A program made the translations under genes and the position numbers. The notes beneath the pieces were generated by a model. The model searched no databases. It saw only the letters and a list, made by a program, of their open reading frames with translations, and was not told where the DNA came from. Shown piece after piece: positions 1-8,885 of a stretch of DNA of 64,000 bases (position 1 is its first letter; each line of letters begins with the position of its first letter). The stretch is taken from assembly GCF_001281485.1 (NCBI RefSeq), contig NZ_CP012669.1, forward strand, positions 1,860,001 to 1,924,000. Direction: 5' to 3'. The stretch is from Altererythrobacter epoxidivorans (GTDB taxonomy: Bacteria > Pseudomonadota > Alphaproteobacteria > Sphingomonadales > Sphingomonadaceae).

Positions 1-846
1 ATTTGGCAGGCGGCGCGCCGCCTCTTCTATCGCAGGCATTCCTACCAGCTTGTCATTCGATGTACCGAGCAAGAGGACCGGCGTGTTCACCGCTTCGAGT
101 TTTCCGGGTTCGAACAACCCGCGCATGGAAGCATAGGCACGCTCGACCCACCCCCAGCTGCCCGGCCCCATAACGAGTTCCGGTCTCTTCTCTCGCCACC
201 ACAGTTCGTCCTCGTAACGATCGGGATCATGGCTCAGCAGGTCCTGGCGCGAGGCCGGCACCTGCCCCGGCTTCTCGCTCCATTTCCACGCAGGACGTGT
301 GGTGTCGCCAATCCGGCACATCAGTTTCGCCGCAGCGTGCCCGATCGCATTTGGCAAGGAGCCGGCAAATCCGAGCATGGGCGCCGAAAGCACCATCGCA
401 TCTGGATCCACCACCCCTTCTGCCAATCCGCGAAGGACAAGGTGCCCGCCCATCGAATGGCCGGACAATACATGCGGTCCCGGCGTCTGCGCTTTCCATT
501 CACGCCAGAAATCCGAAAGGTCGGCAATCCAGTCCCCGAAATCGCCTACGTGGCCGGTTACAGCGTCGGAGCCAAGCCTGCCCGAACCTGCCTGGCCGCG
601 CCAATCAGCCGCGGTGACGCGCCACCCGTCGCGGTGCCATTGGTCCAGCGTCTCGAGATATTTTTCGTAATTGTCGCCCCGCCCTGGGAAAAACAGGATC
701 GAACCTCGTGGGCTCGACAGCGCGCCCTGCCAGTCGATCCGGCGTATCTTGTGACCGTCGCTCGCGGTCCAAACAGTCTCTTCTGCCGCAGTCGGTATGA
801 CGCGCCGATCGAAAGGGTAATCGGCAGCTTTGCTCGTATCGCTAAT
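1..846 (-). CDS. alpha/beta hydrolase (lysophospholipase-like), 3' end outside window
   Basis: The minus-strand frame is open over 282 codons and runs off the window start. The translation has the serine-hydrolase nucleophile elbow GHSMGG and an earlier FFPGRGDNY segment that fits the oxyanion-hole strand, so it is an alpha/beta hydrolase of the monoacylglycerol-lipase/lysophospholipase type (Hydrolase_4-like); the substrate is unknown. No ATG, GTG or TTG occurs in frame near the family-like N-terminus (SDTSKAADYPFDRR). The codon before it is ATT at 844-846, preceded at 6 nt by a perfect GGAGG (853-857 on the minus strand), so ATT is my chosen start. The only upstream alternative is TTG at 904-906, which has no ribosome binding site. 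The gene diverges from cpaA. Family is confident; start is inferred. Confidence 0.8.
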   Translation of the reverse strand, partial: MSDTSKAADYPFDRRVIPTAAEETVWTASDGHKIRRIDWQGALSSPRGSILFFPGRGDNYEKYLETLDQWHRDGWRVTAADWRGQAGSGRLGSDAVTGHVGDFGDWIADLSDFWREWKAQTPGPHVLSGHSMGGHLVLRGLAEGVVDPDAMVLSAPMLGFAGSLPNAIGHAAAKLMCRIGDTTRPAWKWSEKPGQVPASRQDLLSHDPDRYEDELWWREKRPELVMGPGSWGWVERAYASMRGLFEPGKLEAVNTPVLLLGTSNDKLVGMPAIEEAARRLPN

Positions 847-925
847 GGCGGACCTCCGAGACTGGTTACTTTTTGGTAAGTGATACCCTGTAGCACCGGC
901 CCTCAAAGGGGACTTTGGGGGCCAA

Positions 926-1417
926 ATGTTCAGCGCTTATCTTCACTACGGACTGCTCGTGGGCTTGGCAATCGCACTGCTGGTTGCTGCCTTCACCGAT
1001 ATTCGCAGCCGCCAGATTTCGAACTGGCTCAATCTCAGCATCGCCGCTTTCGCACCGGTATTCTGGTGGACCAGCGGCCTTGATCTGTGGCCCGATGTGG
1101 CCCTGCAGCTCGGCGTTGCCGTGGCAGCCTTTGCCATTTTGGCCGTTCTGTTCGCCATGAAGATGATGGGCGGCGGCGACGTCAAACTGCTGACTGCGCT
1201 CGCCCTCTGGATCGTTCCGTCACTGTTTTTCCAGTTGTTGGTGGTGATGGCCCTGGTCGGCGGCGTGCTGACCGTGGTCGTCGGTGCCTGGCACATCATG
1301 CGCCGCGAACGTGACAAGATCGCAGTTCCATACGGTGTCGCAATCGCAGTCGGGGGCCTCTGGGTCCTTGGCGCCCACTATTTTCCGCAGGCCGGCCAGG
1401 CGGCCGGTTTGGGATGA
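926..1417 (+). CDS. cpaA: Type IV prepilin peptidase (Tad/Flp type)
   Basis: Integral membrane aspartyl protease of family A24 that cleaves the leader of Flp prepilins at the inner membrane. The two catalytic aspartates are visible: Asp25 in FTDIR and Asp85 in GGGDVK. The 163-residue protein has about five hydrophobic segments and no N-terminal methylase domain, as usual for CpaA/TadV. The ATG has a G-rich ribosome binding site (GGGGG, 4 nt gap). It is first in the cpa/tad operon. No flp pilin gene lies beside it in the window, so its substrate must be encoded elsewhere. Confidence 0.92.
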   Translation: MFSAYLHYGLLVGLAIALLVAAFTDIRSRQISNWLNLSIAAFAPVFWWTSGLDLWPDVALQLGVAVAAFAILAVLFAMKMMGGGDVKLLTALALWIVPSLFFQLLVVMALVGGVLTVVVGAWHIMRRERDKIAVPYGVAIAVGGLWVLGAHYFPQAGQAAGLG

Positions 1418-1504
1418 ACCCGATTTTAACCAATCCGGACTTAGAGACTTAAACCATACCCGCCCGCAAACCGTTTGGGCCGATACGAGGGGGCTAGAAT
1501 AGCC

Positions 1505-2599
1505 ATGGATAGGAAGAAGCTGGTTTTGCTGCTTGGTGCGCTGGTGATTGCCATCGGTACCGCTTTGGCAGCACGTAGCATGTTTGCCGGCGCTGGCGCG
1601 CCAGAGGCTGAAGCTGCCGCTGTCCCGAAAGGTCCGAAGGTGCTGATCGCACAGCGCGGCCTGCCGACCGGCACGATCATCACGCCCGATGCGCTGAGCT
1701 TCCAGCAGTGGCCCGAAGAACTGGTCCAGGATGCCTATTTCATCGATGGCGAATCCGACATCAGCCAGCTCGTCGGCACTGTCGTGCGTCATCCGATCAC
1801 GGCTGGCGAACCTGTGACGATCGGCTCGCTGGTCAAGCCGGGCGATCGCGGCTTCCTTGCTGCGGCTCTCGGCCCGGGCATGCGCGCTGTCACCATCCCG
1901 GTTTCGGTCAAGACCGGTGTTGCCGGCTTCGTCTTCCCGGGTGACCGGGTCGACCTCGTCCTGACGCAAACGGTCAAGGGTGACGAAGGCCAGCCGCTTA
2001 AGGCTGCCGAAACCGTTCTCCAGAACCTGCGCGTTCTCGCCACCGACCAGAAGACCGAACACAAGACCGGCAAGGACGGCCAGACCGTCGTGAAGGCTTC
2101 GCGCACCGTCACTCTCGAAGTGACGCCGAAGATCGCCGAAAAGGTCGCTGTCGCGCAGACGCTCGGCCAGATCAGCCTGGTCCTGCGTTCGATTGCGGAC
2201 AACCAGGTCGAACTCGAAAAGGCCATCGCCTCGGGTGACATCGTCGTTCCTGACGACGCTACGCCCGAAGAAGAAGAAGCGCTGCTTCGCGTCGCGATGA
2301 ACCGTCCGATCGACAAGGGCACCACGTTCAGCACGGGCGGCGACGTATCGCGCTTCCAGCGCAGCACCGTTCCGGCCCAGAACAGCTCGGCACGCCAGAC
2401 GCCGCCGCAGATGGGTGTTCCCGCGCAGGTCAGCGGCACCCCGGTCTATTCCGGTCCGTCGGTCCGCGTGACGCGCGGCAAGTCGACCACCGAAGTACCG
2501 GTCGGCTCGGGTGCCGGACGCATTCTTTCCGCGCAGTCGGCAGGCACCGCTGAAGCCGCCCAGACGGTTCCGACCGCTGGCGCAGCGCTGATCCGGTGA
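1505..2599 (+). CDS. cpaB: Flp pilus assembly protein CpaB
   Basis: Periplasmic assembly factor of the Tad pilus, anchored by one N-terminal membrane segment (about residues 5-23). A SAF domain follows at about 45-110 (RGLPTGTIITPDAL...AGEPVT), then the RcpC/CpaB domain; it is thought to help the secretin work. The protein is 364 residues, with a Gln/Ser/Thr-rich tail that looks disordered. I chose ATG 1505 (MDRKKLV) with GAGGGGG upstream; a TTG at 1475 would add ten residues without support. It sits between cpaA and cpaC, as in other Tad loci. Confidence 0.92.
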   Translation: MDRKKLVLLLGALVIAIGTALAARSMFAGAGAPEAEAAAVPKGPKVLIAQRGLPTGTIITPDALSFQQWPEELVQDAYFIDGESDISQLVGTVVRHPITAGEPVTIGSLVKPGDRGFLAAALGPGMRAVTIPVSVKTGVAGFVFPGDRVDLVLTQTVKGDEGQPLKAAETVLQNLRVLATDQKTEHKTGKDGQTVVKASRTVTLEVTPKIAEKVAVAQTLGQISLVLRSIADNQVELEKAIASGDIVVPDDATPEEEEALLRVAMNRPIDKGTTFSTGGDVSRFQRSTVPAQNSSARQTPPQMGVPAQVSGTPVYSGPSVRVTRGKSTTEVPVGSGAGRILSAQSAGTAEAAQTVPTAGAALIR

Positions 2600-2676
2600 T
2601 GGGGGCCATGATGCGCATTTCGAGCACGAAAAAACCTGCCGACAAGGCAACAGGGATCACGAAGAGGGGCAACACA

Positions 2677-4308
2677 ATGAAACGTCGCCTGACTGCTAAA
2701 TTGCTGCTTGCGAGCCTGGCCATTGCGCCGCTCACCAGCGTTCCGGTGGAAACCGCGACTGCCCAGTCGGTGCGCGGCCCGGCACAGGATATCGTCCTGT
2801 CGATCGGTCGCGGCGAACTCGTCACGATCCCCGGTTCGATGGCCGACGTCTTCATCTCGAACGACTCGGTTGCCGACGTGCAGGTCAAATCGCAGCGCCA
2901 GCTCTATGTCTTCGGCAAAGCCGGCGGTCAGACCACGATCTATGCCAGCAATGCTGCCGGTGACGTGATCTGGTCGGCCAACATTCGCGTCGGTTCGAAC
3001 ATCGACAGCATCGACCAGATGCTGGCTCTGGCGATGCCCGAAGCGAAGATTTCGGTCGCTACCATGGGCTCCAACACCGTGCTGCTGACCGGGACGGTTG
3101 CCGCCCCTGAAGACGCTGCCGAAGCAGAACGCCTCGTCCAGGCTTTCGTCGGCGACAACAGCAACGTGATCAGCCGCCTGAAGATGGCAACGCCGCTGCA
3201 GGTCAACCTGCAGGTCCGCTTTGCCGAAGTCAGCCGTTCGCTGGTTCGTGAAATCGGTTCGAACCTGGCGACCCGCGACAATAGCGGCGGCTTCCTGTTC
3301 GGTGTCGGCCGTGGTCGCGACTTCGTTTCGATCGGCGATGCCGATCTCAGCAACTTCCCGGTCGTCGACGCTTCGGATGCGTTCGGCCTGCCTACAGGTT
3401 CGCTGTCGCTGCCGTTCAATCCGGCAACCGGCCAGTTCGTTTACGGCGGTACTCAGTACCAGTTCAAAGGCCCGTCGGTCGGCCAGACAGCCATCCAGGC
3501 TGCCGGTCGCCTGTTCGGAATGGACATCGCAGCAGGCTTCGACCTCGCCGAACGTATCGGTCTGATCACCACGCTGTCGCAGCCCAACCTGACCGCGCTT
3601 TCGGGTGAAACCGCCAACTTCCTTGCCGGCGGCGAATTCCCGATCCCGATCAGCCAGGGCCTCGGCACTACGGCGATCGAATATCGCAACTACGGTGTCA
3701 GCCTCGCCTACACGCCGACGGTGCTGTCGAATGGCCGCATCTCGATCCGCGTCCGCCCGGAAGTCTCCGAACTTTCGAGCCAGGGCTCGGTCACGATCAA
3801 CGGTTTCCAGATCCCTGCCCTCACCATCCGCCGCGCTGAAACGACGGTGGAACTGGGTTCGGGCCAGAGCTTCATGATCGCAGGTCTGATGAGCAACAAC
3901 TCGCAGAACTCGCTCGACAAGGCTCCGGGCATTGGCGACATGCCGATCATCGGCAACCTGTTCCGCTCGCGCAGCTATCGCAAGGGCGAAACCGAGCTGG
4001 TCATCATCGTGACGCCTTATCTGGTCGAACCGGTGAGCGCGAACGAGATCAAACTGCCGACCGACGGCTTCAAGGCCGCCAACGAGATCCAGCAGCTTCT
4101 GGGTTACCAGGAACATGACAGCGAATCCGGCGCATCGCGTCCGGGTCCGACATCGGTCGACAAGGATGCACCGCCGCCAGCGGTCAGCCAGGTCGAACCT
4201 GCTGCCATCGTTCCCGGCAGCCAGCAGACCGTCTCGCGCCAGGCGCAGGACAAGAAGCGCAAGAAAGACCTCCGCGCCGAAACGGCCGCGCCCGGTTTCA
4301 GCCTCTAA
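2677..4308 (+). CDS. cpaC: Tad pilus outer-membrane secretin CpaC/RcpA
   Basis: Secretin that forms the outer-membrane channel for the Flp pilus. The start MKRRLTAKLL gives a signal peptide ending near residue 29 and has a GAAGAGGGG site upstream; an upstream GTG at 2596 overlaps the end of cpaB and is less likely. An N-terminal pilus-formation domain (about 35-105) is followed by a BON-like region and the type II/III secretin domain (about 260-440), which includes the conserved VELGSGQSFMIAGL and PIIGNLFRSR segments. The tail after residue 460 is Pro/Lys-rich and probably unstructured. The length of 543 residues is normal for the family. Confidence 0.93.
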   Translation: MKRRLTAKLLLASLAIAPLTSVPVETATAQSVRGPAQDIVLSIGRGELVTIPGSMADVFISNDSVADVQVKSQRQLYVFGKAGGQTTIYASNAAGDVIWSANIRVGSNIDSIDQMLALAMPEAKISVATMGSNTVLLTGTVAAPEDAAEAERLVQAFVGDNSNVISRLKMATPLQVNLQVRFAEVSRSLVREIGSNLATRDNSGGFLFGVGRGRDFVSIGDADLSNFPVVDASDAFGLPTGSLSLPFNPATGQFVYGGTQYQFKGPSVGQTAIQAAGRLFGMDIAAGFDLAERIGLITTLSQPNLTALSGETANFLAGGEFPIPISQGLGTTAIEYRNYGVSLAYTPTVLSNGRISIRVRPEVSELSSQGSVTINGFQIPALTIRRAETTVELGSGQSFMIAGLMSNNSQNSLDKAPGIGDMPIIGNLFRSRSYRKGETELVIIVTPYLVEPVSANEIKLPTDGFKAANEIQQLLGYQEHDSESGASRPGPTSVDKDAPPPAVSQVEPAAIVPGSQQTVSRQAQDKKRKKDLRAETAAPGFSL

Positions 4309-4326
4309 TCGAGAAAGGTGAGTACA

Positions 4327-4965
4327 ATGCCCATTGCAAATCACAGCAAGCTCGCAGGTGCCCTCGCCCTCTCGCTCGGCCTGGTGCTGGGTGGATGCGG
4401 CGGCATGCCGACCAATCGGAGCCTCTACAGCGTCAACCAGCCGGTTGTTGAGCGGACCAATTATTCGCTCGACGTCGACACCGGCAGTGGCGGCCTGACC
4501 ATCCCCGAACAGCAGCGTGTCGCTGGCTGGTTCGAGGCGATGGACCTCGGCTATGGCGACCGCGTCGCCATCGAAGATCCTATGGCCAGCGAAGCCACGC
4601 GCGATGCGGTTGCCCGCCTCGCCGGGCGTCACGGCATCCTCGTCGAAGATACCGCACCGGTCACTTCCGGTTTCGTCCAGCCCGGCCAGGCCCGCATCGT
4701 GCTGACCCGCACGGAAGCCTCGGTTCCGAACTGTCCGAACTGGTCGACTTCGTCGGACATGAACTACAACAACGCGACCTCAACCAACTACGGTTGCGCG
4801 GTGAACAGCAACTTCGCCGCCATGGTCGCGAACCCGCAGGATCTTATCGAAGGGCAAAAGGGCACGGGCGAAACCGTGATCATGAGCTCGAAGAAAGCCA
4901 TCGACAGTTATCGCAGCCAGACGCCGACCGGCGCAGGCGGCCTTGGCAAGAGCGGAGGGAAGTAA
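4327..4965 (+). CDS. cpaD: Tad pilus lipoprotein CpaD
   Basis: Small outer-membrane-associated lipoprotein of the Tad system (CpaD/RcpB family), 212 residues. The signal sequence ends in a lipobox LGGC with Cys24 when ATG 4327 is used; AGGTGA lies 5-6 nt upstream. A GTG at 4318 is possible but overlaps that site. The mature part includes CPNWSTSSDMNYNNATSTNYGC and the following CAVNSNFAAMVANPQDL region typical of CpaD, with a conserved Cys pair. It sits 18 nt after cpaC and 3 nt before cpaE, so the genes are co-transcribed. Confidence 0.88.
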   Translation: MPIANHSKLAGALALSLGLVLGGCGGMPTNRSLYSVNQPVVERTNYSLDVDTGSGGLTIPEQQRVAGWFEAMDLGYGDRVAIEDPMASEATRDAVARLAGRHGILVEDTAPVTSGFVQPGQARIVLTRTEASVPNCPNWSTSSDMNYNNATSTNYGCAVNSNFAAMVANPQDLIEGQKGTGETVIMSSKKAIDSYRSQTPTGAGGLGKSGGK

Positions 4966-4968
4966 GTC

Positions 4969-6255
4969 ATGAATGCGCCTTGGAAATCCGGCATGCCGGG
5001 CAACCGCGATCCCTTCGCCGCTTACATCTGCGACGATGCAGCACTCGACGTGCTTCGTCCGGTCGTGATCGAGCTGGGATGGCAGCCTGAGAAGTGCAAC
5101 AAGGGCGGTCTGCGTAACGCGATCCAGTCGCTAAGTGTCAGCGCCAGCCCGAACATCCTGCTGGTCGACCTGTCGGAAAGCGGAGATCCGCTGAACGACA
5201 TCAACGCCCTCGCCGAGGTTTGCGAACCCGGCACGGTGGTGATCGCGATCGGCCAGGTCAATGACGTGCGCCTCTATCGCGACCTGCTCGCCAGCGGCAT
5301 TCACGACTACCTGCTGAAACCGCTTTCGGCCGGCTCGCTTCGCGATGCCCTGAACCAGGCCCAGGCCGTGTTCACTGCACCGCGCAACGCCGAAGGTGAA
5401 GGCGTCAAGCGTCACATCTCGACGGCAGTCGTCGGCGCGCGTGGCGGCGTGGGTGCATCGACCCTTGCAACCTCGCTCGCATGGCAGTTCAGCGAAGAGC
5501 ACAAGGCCCCGACGGCCCTGTTCGACCTCGACGTCCACTTCGGCACCGGTGCCCTGGCACTGGATCTCGAACCGGGCCGCGGCCTGACCGACGCGATCGA
5601 TAATCCGAGCCGCATCGACGGCCTGTTCATCGAACGCGCCATGATCCGTGCGAACGACAATCTGTCGATCCTGTCGGCAGAAGCTCCGATCAGCCAGCCG
5701 CTGATGACCGACGGCGCTGCTTTCGTGCAACTGGAGGAAGAATTCCGCCAGGCGTTCGAAATGACGGTGGTCGACCTGCCGCGCAACATGCTGATCAATT
5801 TCCCGCATGTTCTGGCGGACGTGAACCTGATCCTGCTGACCACGGAAATGACGCTCGCTTCGGCACGCGACACCATCCGTATCCTCAGCTGGCTGAAAAC
5901 CAATGCGGCGCATGCTCACATCATGATCATCGCCAACAAGGTCCAGCCCGGCGTTGCCGAGATCAGCAAGGCGGATTTCGAAGCCTCGATCGAACGCAAG
6001 ATCGACTTCACCATCCCTTACGACGTCAAGGCGGCAGCCAATGCCGCCAAGCTCGGACAGACCTTCATCGCGGCCAACAAGTCCTCGAAGGCTTCGGGCG
6101 TGATGAAGCAGATCGCCGAACGTGTGATGGGTGCAAGCGAAGAAGACCTTTCGAGCCTGGAGACAGAGAAAAAGTCGCTGCTTGGCGGTTTCGATCTCAA
6201 GTCGCTGCTGGCGAAGAAGGAAAAGAAGGCCGCAGCTCCGGAACCTGCTGAATAA
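4969..6255 (+). CDS. cpaE: Pilus assembly ATPase-like localisation factor CpaE/TadZ
   Basis: A 428-residue protein with an atypical receiver-like domain (about 18-135) followed by a ParA/MinD-type ATPase domain (about 148-390). CpaE/TadZ proteins place the pilus machine at a cell pole. The Walker A region at 156-165 reads GARGGVGAST: the lysine of the usual GKT/GKS is alanine, a known deviation in many CpaE proteins, so hydrolysis may be weak or absent. A Lys-rich tail ends the protein. The next gene in most Tad loci is the motor ATPase cpaF, but here tadB follows after 101 bases. Confidence 0.92.
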   Translation: MNAPWKSGMPGNRDPFAAYICDDAALDVLRPVVIELGWQPEKCNKGGLRNAIQSLSVSASPNILLVDLSESGDPLNDINALAEVCEPGTVVIAIGQVNDVRLYRDLLASGIHDYLLKPLSAGSLRDALNQAQAVFTAPRNAEGEGVKRHISTAVVGARGGVGASTLATSLAWQFSEEHKAPTALFDLDVHFGTGALALDLEPGRGLTDAIDNPSRIDGLFIERAMIRANDNLSILSAEAPISQPLMTDGAAFVQLEEEFRQAFEMTVVDLPRNMLINFPHVLADVNLILLTTEMTLASARDTIRILSWLKTNAAHAHIMIIANKVQPGVAEISKADFEASIERKIDFTIPYDVKAAANAAKLGQTFIAANKSSKASGVMKQIAERVMGASEEDLSSLETEKKSLLGGFDLKSLLAKKEKKAAAPEPAE

Positions 6256-6265
6256 CAGCGGTTCT

Positions 6266-6321
6266 CCCTGCCAGCGGATCAAGGTCCGGTGGCAGGGGCG
6301 GCCTGCCCGCGTCCTGCGGGC
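6266..6321. other. Two consecutive hairpins between cpaE and tadB
   Basis: First hairpin: arms CCCTGCCA (6266-6273) and TGGCAGGG (6290-6297), continued after a G/G mismatch by CGGA/TCCG (6275-6278, 6285-6288). Second: GCCCGC (6305-6310) and GCGGGC (6316-6321) around GTCCT. No T-run follows, so a simple intrinsic terminator is unlikely. They may act as a processing site, an mRNA stabiliser or a partial attenuator dividing cpaABCDE from tadBC. Pairing is seen; function is inferred. Confidence 0.6.
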
Positions 6322-6356
6322 GATTGAATTGAAGACGGAAAGGCGGGACACAGCGC

Positions 6357-7328
6357 ATGACCACTTTGCAAATCCTTCTAGTCGCGGGCGTTGTGTTGAG
6401 CGTCCTCGCCGGAGGCTACATGCTCGTGGCCGGTCCGTCTCCCTCGAAGGAAAGCCACAGGCGCCTTCAGGCGGTGCGCTATCGTCACTCGGAAAGCACC
6501 GACACCAAGGTTGAATCGCAGCTCAAGAAGGCGATCGCCTCGCGCAAGCCGAAGGCTCACGTGGTGGCCGGGTCGGGTTCGCGTATCGAAGCGCTCGAAA
6601 TGCGCCTGGACCGCACCGGCAAGGGCTGGACGCTGTCGCAGTACCTCTACGCATCGCTCGGCATCGCGCTGTTCATTACAGTCGTCGTGTTCCTGCGCAC
6701 GGGCGCGTTCATGATGTCGGCTGGCGTGGGCCTGCTGATCGGTGCCGGCCTGCCGCACATGGCGGTGAACTACCTGATCAACAAGCGGACCAACAACTTC
6801 AACGGCAAGTTTCCCGACGCCATCGAACTGCTCGTTCGCGGCCTGCGTTCCGGCTTGCCGGTGACCGAAACTCTCGGCGTGGTCGCACAGGAAGTGCCCG
6901 GACCTGTCGGCGAAGAATTCAAGGCTGTGACCGAACGCATCAAGATCGGTCGCACGATGGAAGAATCGCTGCAGGATACGGCCGACAGGCTCAATATCCC
7001 GGAATTCAACTTCTTCTGCATCACCCTCGCCATCCAGCGCGAAACCGGTGGTAACCTGGCCGAAACGCTTTCGAACCTTTCGGACGTTCTGCGCAAGCGC
7101 GCCCAGATGAAGCTGAAGATCAAGGCGATGAGCTCTGAATCGAAAGCATCGGCCTACATCGTCGGTTCGCTGCCCTTCATCGTGTTCGGCCTGATCTGGT
7201 GGATCAACCCGTCGTACATCGGCGGCTTCTTCGAGGACGATCGCCTGATCGTCGCCGGTCTCGGCGGCATGGTCTGGATGTCGATCGGCGCCTTCATCAT
7301 GGCCAAGATGGTCAACTTCGAAATCTGA
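6357..7328 (+). CDS. tadB: Tad secretion inner-membrane protein TadB
   Basis: Inner-membrane platform protein of the Flp pilus, GspF/T2SF family, 323 residues. It has an N-terminal membrane segment (about 4-22), a paired segment around residues 97-135, the cytosolic T2SF domain (about 150-275, with GLPVTETLGVVAQEVPGPVG and the QRETGGNLAETL motif) and C-terminal segments near 265-320. TadB and TadC together form the platform on which the CpaF ATPase acts. The start ATG at 6357 follows an AAGGCGGGA site. It is 16 bases upstream of tadC. Confidence 0.93.
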   Translation: MTTLQILLVAGVVLSVLAGGYMLVAGPSPSKESHRRLQAVRYRHSESTDTKVESQLKKAIASRKPKAHVVAGSGSRIEALEMRLDRTGKGWTLSQYLYASLGIALFITVVVFLRTGAFMMSAGVGLLIGAGLPHMAVNYLINKRTNNFNGKFPDAIELLVRGLRSGLPVTETLGVVAQEVPGPVGEEFKAVTERIKIGRTMEESLQDTADRLNIPEFNFFCITLAIQRETGGNLAETLSNLSDVLRKRAQMKLKIKAMSSESKASAYIVGSLPFIVFGLIWWINPSYIGGFFEDDRLIVAGLGGMVWMSIGAFIMAKMVNFEI

Positions 7329-7344
7329 GCGAGGACGGATAGCA

Positions 7345-8352
7345 ATGCTTGAACAGCCAACCGGACCCCAGCTTCTCGGTTTCGACGTCATCCTCGTCGG
7401 GACCATCCTGGCCGGCCTTGCCGCCATGGCGGTGATGTTCGCGATCTATACTGCGGTCACGATCAAGGACCCGATGGCAAAGCGCGTGAAGTCGCTCAAC
7501 GACCGCCGCGACGAGCTCAAGGCAGGTATCGTCACGTCGAGCGCGAAAAAGCGCGCCAGCCTGGTCCGCAAGACCGAAGGCACCGACAAGATGAAGCAGC
7601 AGCTGGAGGGCATGAAGGTCCTTCAGCAGAGCCAGATCGAGGACATCCAGCAGAAGCTGGCGCATGCCGGCTACCGAAACAAGGAACTGGCGGTTTACAT
7701 CATCGCACTGCGCATGGTGCTGCCGATCATGCTCGGCGTGCTCGGCGTCGTCATGATTTACGTCATCGATTACTTCCCGGATTGGGGTTCGATGAAGCGT
7801 ATCGGCGCGATGGGGCTGTTGCTTTACCTGGGCTACAAGGGCCCGGAAATGTTCCTCAAGAACAAGGCGGACAAGCGCACAGGTGAAATCCGCAAGGGCC
7901 TGCCGGACGCGCTCGACCTCCTGGTCATCTGCGCCGAAGCAGGTCTGACCGTCGACGCCGCCTTCAACCGCGTCGCCAAGGAACTGGGCCGTGCCTATCC
8001 CGAACTCGGCGACGAGTTTGCACTGACGGCGATCGAACTTTCGTTCCTGAACGAGCGCAAGAAGGCCTTCGACAACCTTGCCTACCGCGTCGATCTGGAA
8101 GCGGTCAAAGGCGTGGTCACGACGATGGTCCAGACCGAACGCTATGGTACTCCGCTGGCTTCCGCACTGCGCGTATTGTCGGCCGAATTCCGTAACGAGC
8201 GCATGATGCGCGCCGAAGAAAAAGCTGCCCGCCTTCCGGCCATCATGACCGTGCCGCTGATCTGCTTCATTCTCCCGGTGCTGTTTATCGTCATTCTCGG
8301 CCCGGCGGCCTGTTCAATCGCCGATGCCTTCGCCGGCAAGCCCGGTCGATAG
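7345..8352 (+). CDS. tadC: Tad secretion inner-membrane protein TadC
   Basis: Second T2SF-family platform protein, 335 residues. Membrane segments lie near residues 12-34, 115-160 and 290-330, with the T2SF domain at about 185-310 (KGLPDALDLLVICAEAGLTV and QTERYGTPLASALRVL). The site GAGGACGG precedes the ATG. It is the last gene of the visible tad operon; the next gene (marR) is convergent. TadD, TadE/F and pilin genes are not in the window. Confidence 0.93.
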   Translation: MLEQPTGPQLLGFDVILVGTILAGLAAMAVMFAIYTAVTIKDPMAKRVKSLNDRRDELKAGIVTSSAKKRASLVRKTEGTDKMKQQLEGMKVLQQSQIEDIQQKLAHAGYRNKELAVYIIALRMVLPIMLGVLGVVMIYVIDYFPDWGSMKRIGAMGLLLYLGYKGPEMFLKNKADKRTGEIRKGLPDALDLLVICAEAGLTVDAAFNRVAKELGRAYPELGDEFALTAIELSFLNERKKAFDNLAYRVDLEAVKGVVTTMVQTERYGTPLASALRVLSAEFRNERMMRAEEKAARLPAIMTVPLICFILPVLFIVILGPAACSIADAFAGKPGR

Positions 8353-8408
8353 AGAGAAAAAGCGGCCGCCCTATCGGCGCGAACCGCAAGGCAGGGGCCG
8401 TCTCCGCG

Positions 8409-8885
8409 TCAGTCGCGCGGGGCGGCCCCTAGCTTTTCGGCCTGGTCGAATACGCGCTTCAGCATGGCGCGAAAGGCTTCTCTTTCGGAATCCCCGAAAG
8501 CTGCGAAGATTTCTTCCTCCATCGCCAGCGCCAACGGCATGATCTCGCCGCGCATGGCTCGCCCTTCGGACGTGAGCGCCAGATGATGCGAGCGGCCATC
8601 GGCGCTGTTCGGCTGGCGTTCGAGAAGGCCCCGTTCTTCCAGCACTTTGCACGCGCGATTGACCGCAACCTTGTCCATCAACGTTGCTTCCGTCAGCTCG
8701 CGCTGGGTCGCTTCGCCAGCATCGCCGAGCACGGCCATCACGCGCCACTCGGTGATCTTCAGCCCGAACCGCGAGCGATAACGCTGCGCGATCAGGCTGC
8801 TGACCGCATTGGAGGTAATCGACAGCTGGTACGGCAGGAAATCCGCCAGCTGCCCCTGCTTGTTCTTCGATCCCGCTCCAGTCAT
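8409..8885 (-). CDS. MarR-family transcriptional regulator
   Basis: A 158-residue winged-helix protein: dimerisation helices at both ends and a central DNA-binding region (KITEWRVMAVLGDAGEATQRELTEAT...VNRACKVLEERGLLERQ, with the wing residues DGRSHHLALT). MarR proteins are usually repressors relieved by small aromatic or acyl ligands. I chose ATG 8885: a promoter with TTGTCA, 16 bp, TAGAAA would start transcription on this A, giving a leaderless message, and no in-frame upstream start (ATG 8915, TTG 8930) has a ribosome binding site. A perfect inverted repeat overlaps the promoter, which suggests autorepression. The crotonase gene lies just upstream on the same strand. Confidence 0.88.
   Translation of the reverse strand: MTGAGSKNKQGQLADFLPYQLSITSNAVSSLIAQRYRSRFGLKITEWRVMAVLGDAGEATQRELTEATLMDKVAVNRACKVLEERGLLERQPNSADGRSHHLALTSEGRAMRGEIMPLALAMEEEIFAAFGDSEREAFRAMLKRVFDQAEKLGAAPRD

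Noticed and set aside
2446..4632. Minus-strand frame of about 730 codons opposite cpaC-cpaD
   Set aside because: Antisense shadow; no domain, no ribosome binding site, and it spans the cpaC-cpaD junction.
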